11,988 bases of DNA from Suttonella ornithocola (GCF_001889065.1 NZ_LWHB01000047.1:1-11988); one strand, 5' to 3'. Positions 1 to 6,639 are shown, numbered from the stretch's first letter. Notes: a model not told the origin generated them from the sequence alone. A program made the numbers and translations.

Positions 1-1514
1 TTTATTATTGCTTTGGTTGTCATGAGAGTGGCGATGCTTTACGTTTTTTGATGAATTATGATCATTTGACTTTTCCTGAAGCCGTCGAAGCGCTAGCAGC
101 ATTTAATGGTGTAGAAGTCATTTACGAAGAGTCGTTTGATGCTCACGATAATGCACAGACAAAAGCGAGAGTAGAAGAAGGCTTAGCTTGTTTAGAAGCC
201 GCTGCTAATTTCTTTCATGAACAATTTTATTTGCCAATTGGGGAAAAGGCGCGGAATTATTTACGACAGCGAAAAGTAAAAAAGACCATTGTTGACCAAT
301 TCCTTTTAGGGTATGCACCTGCAGAACAGACATTGATAAAAGCGTTAGGCGATAAGTTTTCTATTGAGTTAATGAAAGCAGTTGGATTGATTGGCGAAAA
401 GGATGGTCGTCAATTTGATTGGTTTCGTGACCGCTTAATGTTTCCAATCCGAAATATTCGAGGGCAAGTGATTGCTTTTGGTGCTAGAGCGCTAGGAGAT
501 GTGCAGCCAAAATATCTCAATTCTGCTGAATCTGATTGGTTTAATAAGCGTTATGAACTTTATGGATTAGATCAAGCATTACAGTCAAAACCAAAGTCCT
601 TAATCGTGACAGAGGGCTATATGGATGTGGTAAAACTTACGCAATATGGCTTCCCTCAGTCTGTCGCAGCTTTAGGAACGGCTATTGGTGAAACGCATAT
701 TCAGCAGCTAAAGAAACGGACGAAAAAAGCTTATTTTTGTTTTGATGGCGATACTGCCGGTCAAGATGCTGCGAAAAAGGCACTACAAGCAATATTTGCA
801 CAACATGATGATTCGCATGAATGGCGATTTGTGTTCATGCCTGAAGGCGAAGATCCAGATTCTTTGTTAACAAAAGAAGGGCGAGAGTCTTTTCATCAAT
901 ATTTAGATGCTAGTTTAACGCCTTCACAATTTATTCAGCGAATATTAGCTATTCAAAATCGAGAGCAGTGGTCGGTTGAGCAACGCGCTAAGGTGGTTCA
1001 TCAAGCAGAAGAATGGTTGGCTTATTTGCCAGAAGGTAGTTATCGAGAACTATTACAACAAGAGTTACAAAATTTATTATCCGCGTCTTTAATTATTGAA
1101 GCAGAACCGTCTAAAACACAAAATGAGCAAGCGTACTCGCAAAAATATATTTCAGAGAATAAGCAGTCGGTAGCATTGGCGCGGGCAGAATGGAGAATGA
1201 CTGCCATTTTAGAAAAGTATCCTCAGTGGAGCTTATGCTCGGAGATAAGCGATGCTATTCCAATGCTTCAGGAAAAATATCCATTTTTTATAGAATTGCT
1301 TTATCTCGCTAGAGCAGGTGCAACAAGTGATTTGCTAAATCAAAAACTACTAGAAAAGGGAATAGAAAAAGAAATTGAGCAATCAAGGAGATTGCTGTCT
1401 GTTTTATCGGAAGTGGAGCTAAAACAGGAGTTCTTAGGAACGATTGCGCGTTTGCAGGCTCAATCTGCAAATTTGCGTGAACGACTTGAAAAATTAGGGG
1501 AAAGGCCGCATTAA
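1..1514 (+). CDS. dnaG: DNA primase DnaG, 5'-truncated by the window edge
   Basis: DnaG makes the RNA primers for lagging-strand synthesis and is recruited to the fork by the DnaB helicase. The frame is open from base 3, so the ATG/TTG codons near 48-53 are internal and the true start lies outside. About 503 residues are visible. They begin in the CHC2 zinc ribbon: a CFGC pair is present, and its upstream C/H partners are off the window. The zinc ribbon is followed by GDALRFLMNYDHLTFPEAVE. The RNA-polymerase basic domain follows (GARALGD, PKYLNSAESDWFNKRYELYG). The TOPRIM catalytic core has the VTEGYMDVV glutamate (codon 612-614) and, 44 codons later, the FDGD aspartates (744-752). The C-terminal 150 or so residues form the poorly conserved helical DnaB-interacting domain. 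By alignment from memory with E. coli DnaG (581 aa), about 58 N-terminal residues are missing. rpoD follows after 40 bp with no terminator, fitting the rpsU-dnaG-rpoD type operon. Confidence 0.97.
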   Translation, partial: YYCFGCHESGDALRFLMNYDHLTFPEAVEALAAFNGVEVIYEESFDAHDNAQTKARVEEGLACLEAAANFFHEQFYLPIGEKARNYLRQRKVKKTIVDQFLLGYAPAEQTLIKALGDKFSIELMKAVGLIGEKDGRQFDWFRDRLMFPIRNIRGQVIAFGARALGDVQPKYLNSAESDWFNKRYELYGLDQALQSKPKSLIVTEGYMDVVKLTQYGFPQSVAALGTAIGETHIQQLKKRTKKAYFCFDGDTAGQDAAKKALQAIFAQHDDSHEWRFVFMPEGEDPDSLLTKEGRESFHQYLDASLTPSQFIQRILAIQNREQWSVEQRAKVVHQAEEWLAYLPEGSYRELLQQELQNLLSASLIIEAEPSKTQNEQAYSQKYISENKQSVALARAEWRMTAILEKYPQWSLCSEISDAIPMLQEKYPFFIELLYLARAGATSDLLNQKLLEKGIEKEIEQSRRLLSVLSEVELKQEFLGTIARLQAQSANLRERLEKLGERPH

Positions 1515-1544
1515 TGATGCCTTATGCCATTCAATATCTTATTT

Positions 1545-1549
1545 GGGAG
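1545..1549 (+). promoter_or_regulatory. Ribosome binding site of rpoD
   Basis: GGGAG lies 5 nt upstream of the ATG at 1555. It decides the start: an in-frame TTG at 1543 would add four residues but would overlap this Shine-Dalgarno and has none of its own. Confidence 0.7.
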
Positions 1550-1554
1550 CAGCT

Positions 1555-3378
1555 ATGAGCGATTTTGAGCGCACGCAAGATGAAGATGATTTTCACGAAG
1601 AAGTCAAAGAACTGATTGATCGCGGGCGTGATCAGGGATTTCTCACTTATGAAGAAATAAATGAAACATTACCAGAAAATGTCCTAGAAGGGGATAAATT
1701 CGAAGAAATCATTTCTTTATTAGTAGAAATGGGTATCGACGTAGTAGAAACACCGCCAGATAGTGATAGTGTTGATGATGAAGATGAAGAAATTACTGGT
1801 AATGTTTTATTAACGGATAATGAGATTGGGCGAACAACAGATCCCGTTCGTATGTATATGCGCGAAATGGGGGCAGTTGATCTTCTAACACGAGAAGGAG
1901 AGATTGCTATTGCAAAGCGGATCGAGAGTGGGTTAAATCTCGTTCAGCAAACTTTAGCAGAGTTTCCACCTGCGATAGCGGCTTTATTGGAAGAATTTGC
2001 TTTAACAGAAAGCGGAGAAAGTCGCCTAGGAGACTTGGTTAATGGCTATGGCGATCTTTATGCAGAACCAGAAGTAGAGGAAACGCCCGAAGATGAAGAA
2101 GACAATATTATTGATGATATTGATGCAGATGATGATGAAGATAGCGCTGCTCCGGTAGATTCTGCGAGTAGTCTTGAGGAAGCGCGAGAAAAGCTATTAG
2201 AGTTAGCAGATGTCTTTAAAAAATTACAAACGGCTTTAAATAAAGGTCAAGCCTTATCTTCTAAGAAAAATCAGACGCTGCATGATAAAGTTAAAGAATA
2301 TATTGTTTCTTTTTCTTTTCCTCAGCGAACAATTGACCTTATGGAAAAGCAGCTGGAAATTCCAATAGGGGAAATTCGCAATATTGAGCGTCGCTTAATG
2401 CAGTTGGTGATTGATAAAGCTGGAATGCCACGTAAGAGCTTTGTTAATGATTTTCCGGGTAATGAAACCGATCTTGAGTGGGTTGTAGGACAAAGTAAGC
2501 AAAAGCGTAAATATGCGGAACGCTTAAAGGGAATGATTGAAGAAGTCCAGGCAGAACAGTCTAAGTTCCTTGATGTAGAGCAAGCTTATGGAATGACAGT
2601 TGCTCAGATTAAAGAGATTTATCGCCAAATGACCATTGGTAAGGCACAAGCAAAACGTGCGAAAGAAGAAATGGTTGAAGCAAACCTACGATTAGTTATC
2701 TCTATTGCAAAAAAATATACAAATAGAGGCTTACAGTTCTTAGATTTAATTCAAGAAGGAAATATTGGTTTAATGAAAGCGGTTGATAAGTTTGAATATC
2801 GCCGTGGATTTAAGTTTTCAACATATGCAACTTGGTGGATTCGTCAGGCAATTACGCGCTCTATTGCTGACCAAGCGCGCACGATTCGTATTCCAGTACA
2901 TATGATTGAAACAATCAACAAATTAAATCGAATTTCTCGTACCCTAGTGCAGAAGAATGGTCGTGATCCTACCCCAGAAGAACTCGCTATTGCCATGGAT
3001 ATGCCGGAGGATAAAATTCGTAAGGTGCTGAAAATTGCGAAAGAGCCAATTTCCATGGAAACGCCAATTGGGGATGATGAAGATTCACATCTAGGAGATT
3101 TCATTGAAGATGGTAATGTGATGTCCCCATTAGAGGCGGCAACCACTCGCGGTCTCTCAGAGGCAACCAATGAGGTATTGGCATCATTAACGCCGAGAGA
3201 AGAAAGAGTATTGCGGATGCGGTTTGGTATTGATATGAATACGGATCACACGCTAGAAGAAGTTGGTCGTCAATTTGATGTAACACGTGAGCGAATTCGT
3301 CAAATTGAGGCGAAAGCTCTACGGAAACTGCGTCATCCTAATCGTTCAGAATTATTGAAAAGCTTTTTAAACGATTAA
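1555..3378 (+). CDS. rpoD: Primary RNA polymerase sigma factor RpoD (sigma-70)
   Basis: This is the housekeeping sigma factor, which directs RNA polymerase core to -35/-10 promoters. It has 607 residues from the ATG, against 613 in E. coli. Region 1.1 covers about residues 1-80. Region 1.2 is near 95-125 (DPVRMYMREMGAVDLLTREG). The long non-conserved region typical of gammaproteobacterial sigma-70 follows and contains an Asp/Glu-rich stretch around residues 175-200. Region 2 starts near residue 376 (ANLRLVISIAKKYTNRGLQF). Region 2.3-2.4 near 415-440 has the aromatic/basic FKFSTYATWWIRQAITRSI used for -10 melting and recognition. Region 3 follows. Region 4.2 is near 566-590, with the helix-turn-helix VTRERIRQIEAKALRKLR that contacts the -35 and activators such as FNR. 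All core regions are intact. It is probably cotranscribed with dnaG, and transcription ends at the hairpin 24 bp downstream. Confidence 0.98.
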   Translation: MSDFERTQDEDDFHEEVKELIDRGRDQGFLTYEEINETLPENVLEGDKFEEIISLLVEMGIDVVETPPDSDSVDDEDEEITGNVLLTDNEIGRTTDPVRMYMREMGAVDLLTREGEIAIAKRIESGLNLVQQTLAEFPPAIAALLEEFALTESGESRLGDLVNGYGDLYAEPEVEETPEDEEDNIIDDIDADDDEDSAAPVDSASSLEEAREKLLELADVFKKLQTALNKGQALSSKKNQTLHDKVKEYIVSFSFPQRTIDLMEKQLEIPIGEIRNIERRLMQLVIDKAGMPRKSFVNDFPGNETDLEWVVGQSKQKRKYAERLKGMIEEVQAEQSKFLDVEQAYGMTVAQIKEIYRQMTIGKAQAKRAKEEMVEANLRLVISIAKKYTNRGLQFLDLIQEGNIGLMKAVDKFEYRRGFKFSTYATWWIRQAITRSIADQARTIRIPVHMIETINKLNRISRTLVQKNGRDPTPEELAIAMDMPEDKIRKVLKIAKEPISMETPIGDDEDSHLGDFIEDGNVMSPLEAATTRGLSEATNEVLASLTPREERVLRMRFGIDMNTDHTLEEVGRQFDVTRERIRQIEAKALRKLRHPNRSELLKSFLND

Positions 3379-3402
3379 TTGATATTTTCTATTTCGATAA
3401 AG

Positions 3403-3428
3403 AAAGCCCACTTTTCAGTGGGCTTTTT
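3403..3428 (+). terminator. Rho-independent terminator after rpoD, probably shared with norB
   Basis: A perfect 9-bp stem (AAAGCCCAC at 3403-3411, GTGGGCTTT at 3418-3426) with a 6-nt TTTTCA loop leads into a T5 run (3424-3428). It ends rpoD on the + strand. Read from the - strand, the same stem is followed by TTTCTTTAT. It can therefore also stop norB, whose stop codon is 32 bp from the stem. A convergent, bidirectional role is inferred. Confidence 0.9.
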
Positions 3429-3459
3429 AGTATTGAAAGCTTAGCTTTACTAATAAGTT

Positions 3460-5721
3460 TTATTTAGAGGTTTCTCCGGGAAGTCTTTTCATTAAAGGTA
3501 ATACACCTTTAACTACTTGCCAACCAAAGGCAAATGCGCCAATGATAAAGACAATATCGCCTATTGTTCGTACCCAGCGTAAGGTTTGTAGAATTGGCGT
3601 TTGCATAAAGGTTTCGCCACGCGCCCACCAAAGTCCTTCGCTAATTGAAGCGTGTGCTTGGATAATGCCGATAGGTAAAAGACTAGTAAAGAGCATTAAG
3701 GCGAGTCCGATATTTAAGCACCAAAAGGCAGTTTTCATGAGCTTATCTGAAAATTGCATGGTTGGACGAATATAACGGAGGACTAATAGAACAAATCCTA
3801 TAGATAAAAAGCCGTATACGCCAAATAAAGCTGCATGTCCATGGTTCGCTGTTGTATTTAGACCTTGAATATAGAAAAGTGCAATTGGCGTATTGATAAG
3901 AAAACCAAATACACCCGCGCCCAACATATTCCAAAAAGCAACCGCTACAAAACATAAAATAAGCCAACGTAATTTTTTCATCCAAGGTGCTCTGCTAATA
4001 CCGCTCCAGTTCTCATGCGCCTCATAACCTAAAATAACTAATGGAACAACTTCTAAAGCGGAAAACATTGCGCCAACCGCAAGAATAGGGGTGGTGGTTC
4101 CTGAGAAATAGAGATGGTGGAAGGTTCCCGGAATACCCCCAAGCATAAACAAGATGGCTGATAGAATACTAGCAACGGTAGCGCTACGAATGCCGACTAA
4201 TCCAAGATTGTAAAAAATAAAGGCAATGGCAACGGTTGCAAATACTTCAAAGAAGCCTTCAGCCCATAAATGTACAATCCACCAACGCCAATATTCCATA
4301 ATGGATAGATTGGTATGCTCTCCATAGGCAAATCCTGACCCATAGAATAGTCCAATAGCGATAACAGATAAGGTTAGTAACCAAAGAAGCGATTTATCCC
4401 CTGGTGCTTTAAGTGCCGTCCAAATGCCGCGTAGCATTAAAAGTAACCAAAAAATCAATCCAATATATAGCAAGATTTGCCAGAAACGACCAATTTCAAC
4501 AAATTCATAACCTTGATGTCCAAACCAGAAGTTGATTGAGCGAGGCATCCAACCATGAATGGCTAAAAATTGTCCTAAAAAGGAAAGACCAACAACAGCA
4601 ACTAAGGCATAGAAAAGAATATCAACGCCTAATTTCTGATATTTTGGATCTTTTCCCCCATTAACGATCGGAACAAGGAATAGTCCTGCTGCTAAAAAAG
4701 CAGTCGCAATCCAGAAAATTGCAGATTGAATATGCCAAGTTCGCGTTAAGCTATAAGGGAAGACATTTGATACTGGAATACCGTAGAAATCTCCTTCTAC
4801 CGTATAGTGTGCGGTGAAGCCTCCTAGTAGTACTTGTAAACTGAATAAGGCAACAACTACGAGTAGATATTTCCATAGAGCCTTTTGAGAAGGTGTTAGG
4901 CTTACTAAGCTTAGAGGGTCTTTTTCAGGAACTTCAGGAATTTCTGAGTCATGTTTTGCATAAAATGCCCAGAGCCAAATAACAATGCCTACGCCGAATA
5001 ACAATAATACAACTGATGCGATCGACCACATGATATTTTCTGGTGTTGGTACATTATCAATAATTGGTTCGTGTGGCCAATTATTGGTATAAGTGACAGA
5101 TTGATTTGGGCGGTTAGTAGAGGCTGCCCATGCAGACCATTGAAAGAATGTTGCTAAATTTGCACGATCTTTTGCATCAGGAAGCGTATTATTTTTCATT
5201 GCAAAATGTTCGCGCGTTTTATTGTATCCAGGATCGTTACCAAACAGCTTGTCGTAGTATTGTGCAGTTTGACGAATAGCCTCAATACGTTGCGCACTAT
5301 AAGTAACTTTACCAGTGGCAGGGTTAAATGTATTTTTACGGTAGGCTTGTTTTGCTTGATATTTTAAAATTTCTTGCTGCTCTAGTGATAATTTATCCCA
5401 AGCTTGATGATAAGTTTTTTCTGCCTCAAGATTAAGCCAGTTCATCAGCTCACGATGTAGCCAATCAGCCGTCCAATCAGGTGCTTGATAAGCGCCATGT
5501 CCCCATACTGTACCAACATCCATACCGCCGATAGATTGCCAAGCACTTTGACCATCGAATATGTCTTGTTTGGTAAATAGCGTATCGCCATTTTCGCTAA
5601 TATAAGCTTCCGGAATAGGGGGGGCTGCGTTATAGACTTCTTTGCCGTAATAACCAAGAAGGGTAAACATAATCACCATAATAATGGTTAGAAACCACCA
5701 AAGGGGTTTATAGCTTTTCAT
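3460..5721 (-). CDS. norB: Quinol-dependent nitric oxide reductase (qNOR, single-subunit NorB)
   Basis: This inner-membrane haem-copper-oxidase-superfamily enzyme reduces 2 NO to N2O using electrons from quinol. It serves denitrification or NO detoxification. From the ATG at 5721 it has 753 residues, normal for the fused one-subunit type. One TM helix near 7-25 is followed by a periplasmic domain (about 30-225) that resembles NorC but lacks any CxxCH haem-c motif, which separates qNOR from the cytochrome-c-dependent two-subunit enzyme. About 13 further TM helices follow. Expected metal ligands are visible. H330 (TRTWHIQS) and H629 suit low-spin haem b, and H627 (NHGH at 626-629) suits haem b3. 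H484 (VHLWAEG), H535 and H536 (TFHHLY) suit the non-haem FeB, with the conserved E488 beside it. It stands alone, with no norQ, norD or norR nearby. The frame stays open 46 codons upstream, but that stretch is the promoter. A G7 run lies at 5618-5624 (codons 34-35). Confidence 0.96.
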   Translation of the reverse strand: MKSYKPLWWFLTIIMVIMFTLLGYYGKEVYNAAPPIPEAYISENGDTLFTKQDIFDGQSAWQSIGGMDVGTVWGHGAYQAPDWTADWLHRELMNWLNLEAEKTYHQAWDKLSLEQQEILKYQAKQAYRKNTFNPATGKVTYSAQRIEAIRQTAQYYDKLFGNDPGYNKTREHFAMKNNTLPDAKDRANLATFFQWSAWAASTNRPNQSVTYTNNWPHEPIIDNVPTPENIMWSIASVVLLLFGVGIVIWLWAFYAKHDSEIPEVPEKDPLSLVSLTPSQKALWKYLLVVVALFSLQVLLGGFTAHYTVEGDFYGIPVSNVFPYSLTRTWHIQSAIFWIATAFLAAGLFLVPIVNGGKDPKYQKLGVDILFYALVAVVGLSFLGQFLAIHGWMPRSINFWFGHQGYEFVEIGRFWQILLYIGLIFWLLLMLRGIWTALKAPGDKSLLWLLTLSVIAIGLFYGSGFAYGEHTNLSIMEYWRWWIVHLWAEGFFEVFATVAIAFIFYNLGLVGIRSATVASILSAILFMLGGIPGTFHHLYFSGTTTPILAVGAMFSALEVVPLVILGYEAHENWSGISRAPWMKKLRWLILCFVAVAFWNMLGAGVFGFLINTPIALFYIQGLNTTANHGHAALFGVYGFLSIGFVLLVLRYIRPTMQFSDKLMKTAFWCLNIGLALMLFTSLLPIGIIQAHASISEGLWWARGETFMQTPILQTLRWVRTIGDIVFIIGAFAFGWQVVKGVLPLMKRLPGETSK

Positions 5722-5723
5722 AA

Positions 5724-5765
5724 ATCGTACCTCATTGCATGTGACTTGTCCCAAATGGGTACGAT
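5724..5765. repeat. Wide inverted repeat ATCGTACC-N26-GGTACGAT across the norB leader
   Basis: The arms are exact 8-mers at 5724-5731 and 5758-5765. The distal arm straddles the predicted norB start site (5760). The proximal arm lies over the ribosome binding site. The 7-mer core is the same one that forms the palindrome at 5963-5979. If transcription starts at 5760 only part of the distal arm is transcribed, so a DNA operator is likelier than an RNA hairpin. Confidence 0.5.
5729..5733 (-). promoter_or_regulatory. Ribosome binding site of norB
   Basis: GAGGT on the - strand lies 7 nt before the ATG at 5721. It supports that start over the ATG 46 codons upstream at 5859, which has no such site. 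It also overlaps one copy of the repeated ATCGTAC motif. Confidence 0.75.
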
Positions 5766-5766
5766 G

Positions 5767-5772
5767 ATTGTA
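5767..5772 (-). promoter_or_regulatory. norB: Predicted norB -10 box (TACAAT)
   Basis: TACAAT on the - strand differs from the TATAAT consensus at one position. It puts the start site near 5760, about 39 nt before the norB ATG. There is no good -35 element. The FNR-type box occupies that position, as expected for an activator-dependent promoter. Confidence 0.6.
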
Positions 5773-5775
5773 AAA

Positions 5776-5796
5776 AAAGCTGTAGAAAGCAGCTTT
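5776..5796. repeat. Inverted repeat AAAGCTG-N7-CAGCTTT inside the norB core promoter
   Basis: Perfect 7-bp arms lie at 5776-5782 and 5790-5796, spanning about -16 to -36 of norB between the -10 box and the FNR-type box and touching the latter. The position suits a repressor operator. I cannot match it to a named regulator. Confidence 0.4.
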
Positions 5797-5808
5797 GATA
5801 TATGTCAA
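5795..5808 (-). promoter_or_regulatory. FNR/CRP-family binding site upstream of norB
   Basis: TTGATATATGTCAA matches the FNR consensus TTGAT-N4-ATCAA at nine of ten defined positions. Its centre (5801.5) is at -41.5 relative to the start site predicted from TACAAT. This is the standard class II position, where an FNR-type activator contacts sigma and the alpha subunit. It suggests norB is switched on at low oxygen. A paralogue such as DNR or NNR, which senses NO and reads nearly the same site, is an equally good candidate regulator. Confidence 0.72.
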
Positions 5809-5849
5809 TCGTAAGAAATTTTCATTATTTATTAGAAAAGATGAGAATC

Positions 5850-5873
5850 GATGTAACAAGGATTCGTTATATC
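5850..5873. repeat. Imperfect inverted repeat GATGTAAC-N8-GTTATATC
   Basis: Seven of eight arm positions pair (5850-5857 with 5866-5873). The centre is near -101 of the predicted norB start. It could be an upstream operator, but the region is AT-rich and this may be chance. Confidence 0.25.
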
Positions 5874-5884
5874 TTATGAGCTTG

Positions 5885-5912
5885 TGAAAGCTAATAAGCT
5901 ATAAAGCTTTCA
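5885..5912. repeat. Inverted repeat TGAAAGCT-N12-AGCTTTCA
   Basis: Exact 8-bp arms lie at 5885-5892 and 5905-5912 with a 12-nt loop. No T-run follows on the + strand, so it does not look like a terminator. The role is unknown. Confidence 0.3.
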
Positions 5913-5920
5913 TTAAAAAA

Positions 5921-5935
5921 TGTCATGTTATGACA
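5921..5935. promoter_or_regulatory. Palindrome TGTCAT-GTT-ATGACA, candidate operator
   Basis: A perfect 6+6 palindrome with a 3-bp spacer. Its right arm ATGACA (5930-5935) is also the best -35-like sequence for the divergent DUF2062 promoter, so a bound dimer would cover that element. It does not fit the NorR core (GT-N7-AC) or the NsrR consensus as I know them. Confidence 0.4.
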
Positions 5936-5960
5936 GAGTCTTGTAAAGATAGGGTATGAT
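5930..5960 (+). promoter_or_regulatory. Possible promoter of the DUF2062 gene
   Basis: The -10 candidate TATGAT (5955-5960) has one mismatch to consensus. The best -35 is ATGACA (5930-5935) at a long 19-bp spacing. The predicted start is near 5967, inside the GTACGAT palindrome. Confidence 0.4.
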
Positions 5961-5962
5961 GC

Positions 5963-5979
5963 GTACGATTTTATCGTAC
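5963..5979. repeat. Perfect palindrome GTACGAT-TTT-ATCGTAC at the DUF2062 start site
   Basis: Seven-bp arms lie at 5963-5969 and 5973-5979 with a TTT spacer, immediately after the -10 candidate. The same 7-mer pair flanks the norB leader (5724-5765). It can be a dimer operator at the start site, or an RNA hairpin at the very 5' end of the DUF2062 message. Confidence 0.5.
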
Positions 5980-6007
5980 AGCTGTTTCTATTAAATAATA
6001 AAGTAAT

Positions 6008-6547
6008 ATGAAGTATTTTTTTAAGCGGATTTTGCCATCACCAGATAGATTGAAAGATAATAGGTTTTTACGCCCATTACTTTGTCGAATGGAGCATTCA
6101 CGGATATGGCAGGTAAATCGAAGAACTATTGCCGGCGGTGTTGCTTCAGGATTGTTTTTTGGTAGTCTGCCTATTCCTATTCAGATTCCTTGTGCGGTTG
6201 CTGTTGCTATTTTGGCTCGAGTAAATGTGGCAGTTGCTGCGATTTCTACGCTTTACTCTAATCCTCTGACCATGGGGCCTTTGTTTTATTTTAATTATCG
6301 TATTGGCGTCTGGCTATTTGGTGGCGGTGTTCCTGATAAGGTAGACTTTGAGTTACACGGTTTTATGCAATTAGGCGGACGTATTTTAATGCCACTATTT
6401 AGTGGTTCTGTTGCTGTTGGGCTTGTTGTTGCAACTATTGGATATTTTGTTGTGTTATTTTCTTGGCGCTGGACATTGGTTATTCATTATAAAAGACGTG
6501 CTGAAAGAAAAATTGCAGCGCTAAGAAAAATAGAAGATTCTAAATAG
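6008..6547 (+). CDS. DUF2062 family inner-membrane protein
   Basis: A 179-residue protein of unknown function. The start region (MKYFFKRILPSPDRL), the LRPLL and WQVNRRT segments, and the NPLTMGPLFYFNYRIG block (85-100) are the family's hallmarks. A cytosolic amphipathic, basic N-terminus (1-40) precedes hydrophobic segments at about 41-61, 62-82 and 122-152. The tail is Arg/Lys-rich (YKRRAERKIAALRKIEDSK) and probably cytosolic. The ATG is the family-typical start, yet no Shine-Dalgarno is visible (only AAAG and A-rich sequence), so translation may be weak. It is divergent from norB and shares its 286-bp upstream region. ftsK follows in the same direction after 92 bp with its own likely promoter. 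No biochemical role can be given from sequence. Confidence 0.85.
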   Translation: MKYFFKRILPSPDRLKDNRFLRPLLCRMEHSRIWQVNRRTIAGGVASGLFFGSLPIPIQIPCAVAVAILARVNVAVAAISTLYSNPLTMGPLFYFNYRIGVWLFGGGVPDKVDFELHGFMQLGGRILMPLFSGSVAVGLVVATIGYFVVLFSWRWTLVIHYKRRAERKIAALRKIEDSK

Positions 6548-6593
6548 TGGTTGAATCAATCCTCATTTGTGCTCAAAAAGTTTAGCTTAAAGC

Positions 6594-6602
6594 TGTTACA
6601 AT
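6594..6602 (+). promoter_or_regulatory. Probable extended -10 promoter of ftsK
   Basis: TGTTACAAT fits TGN plus TACAAT (6597-6602). No good -35 lies 16-18 bp upstream, as is usual for extended -10 promoters. The start near 6609 would leave a leader of about 30 nt before the ATG at 6640. Confidence 0.5.
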
Positions 6603-6639
6603 AGACAATTCTTTGCTTTTTTTCTACGCTGAATTTTTT

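Noticed and set aside
48..53. TTG/ATG codons as the start of dnaG
   Set aside because: The frame is open back to base 3 and encodes the zinc-ribbon CFGC segment just upstream, so these codons are internal and the gene begins outside the window.
2844..3286. Minus-strand frames of 61 and 108 codons inside rpoD
   Set aside because: They lie opposite strongly conserved sigma-70 regions 2-4, show no family features and have no ribosome sites, so they are shadow frames. The same holds for short frames opposite or within norB, ftsK and rarA.
5722..5859. 46-codon N-terminal extension of norB
   Set aside because: It covers the -10 box, FNR-type box and Shine-Dalgarno, has no resemblance to the qNOR N-terminus, and the ATG at 5721 starts with the typical membrane anchor.
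5722..6007. A sigma-54/NorR-type promoter or NsrR box for norB
   Set aside because: I see no GG-N10-GC element of the -24/-12 type, no GT-N7-AC triplet of NorR sites, and no convincing match to the AAGATGCATTT-type NsrR half-site. AAGATG at 5838-5843 has no proper partner.
6613..6639. TTG start for ftsK adding nine residues
   Set aside because: It has no Shine-Dalgarno and would shorten the leader to a few nucleotides from the predicted start site. I prefer the ATG at 6640, although its own ribosome site is also poor.
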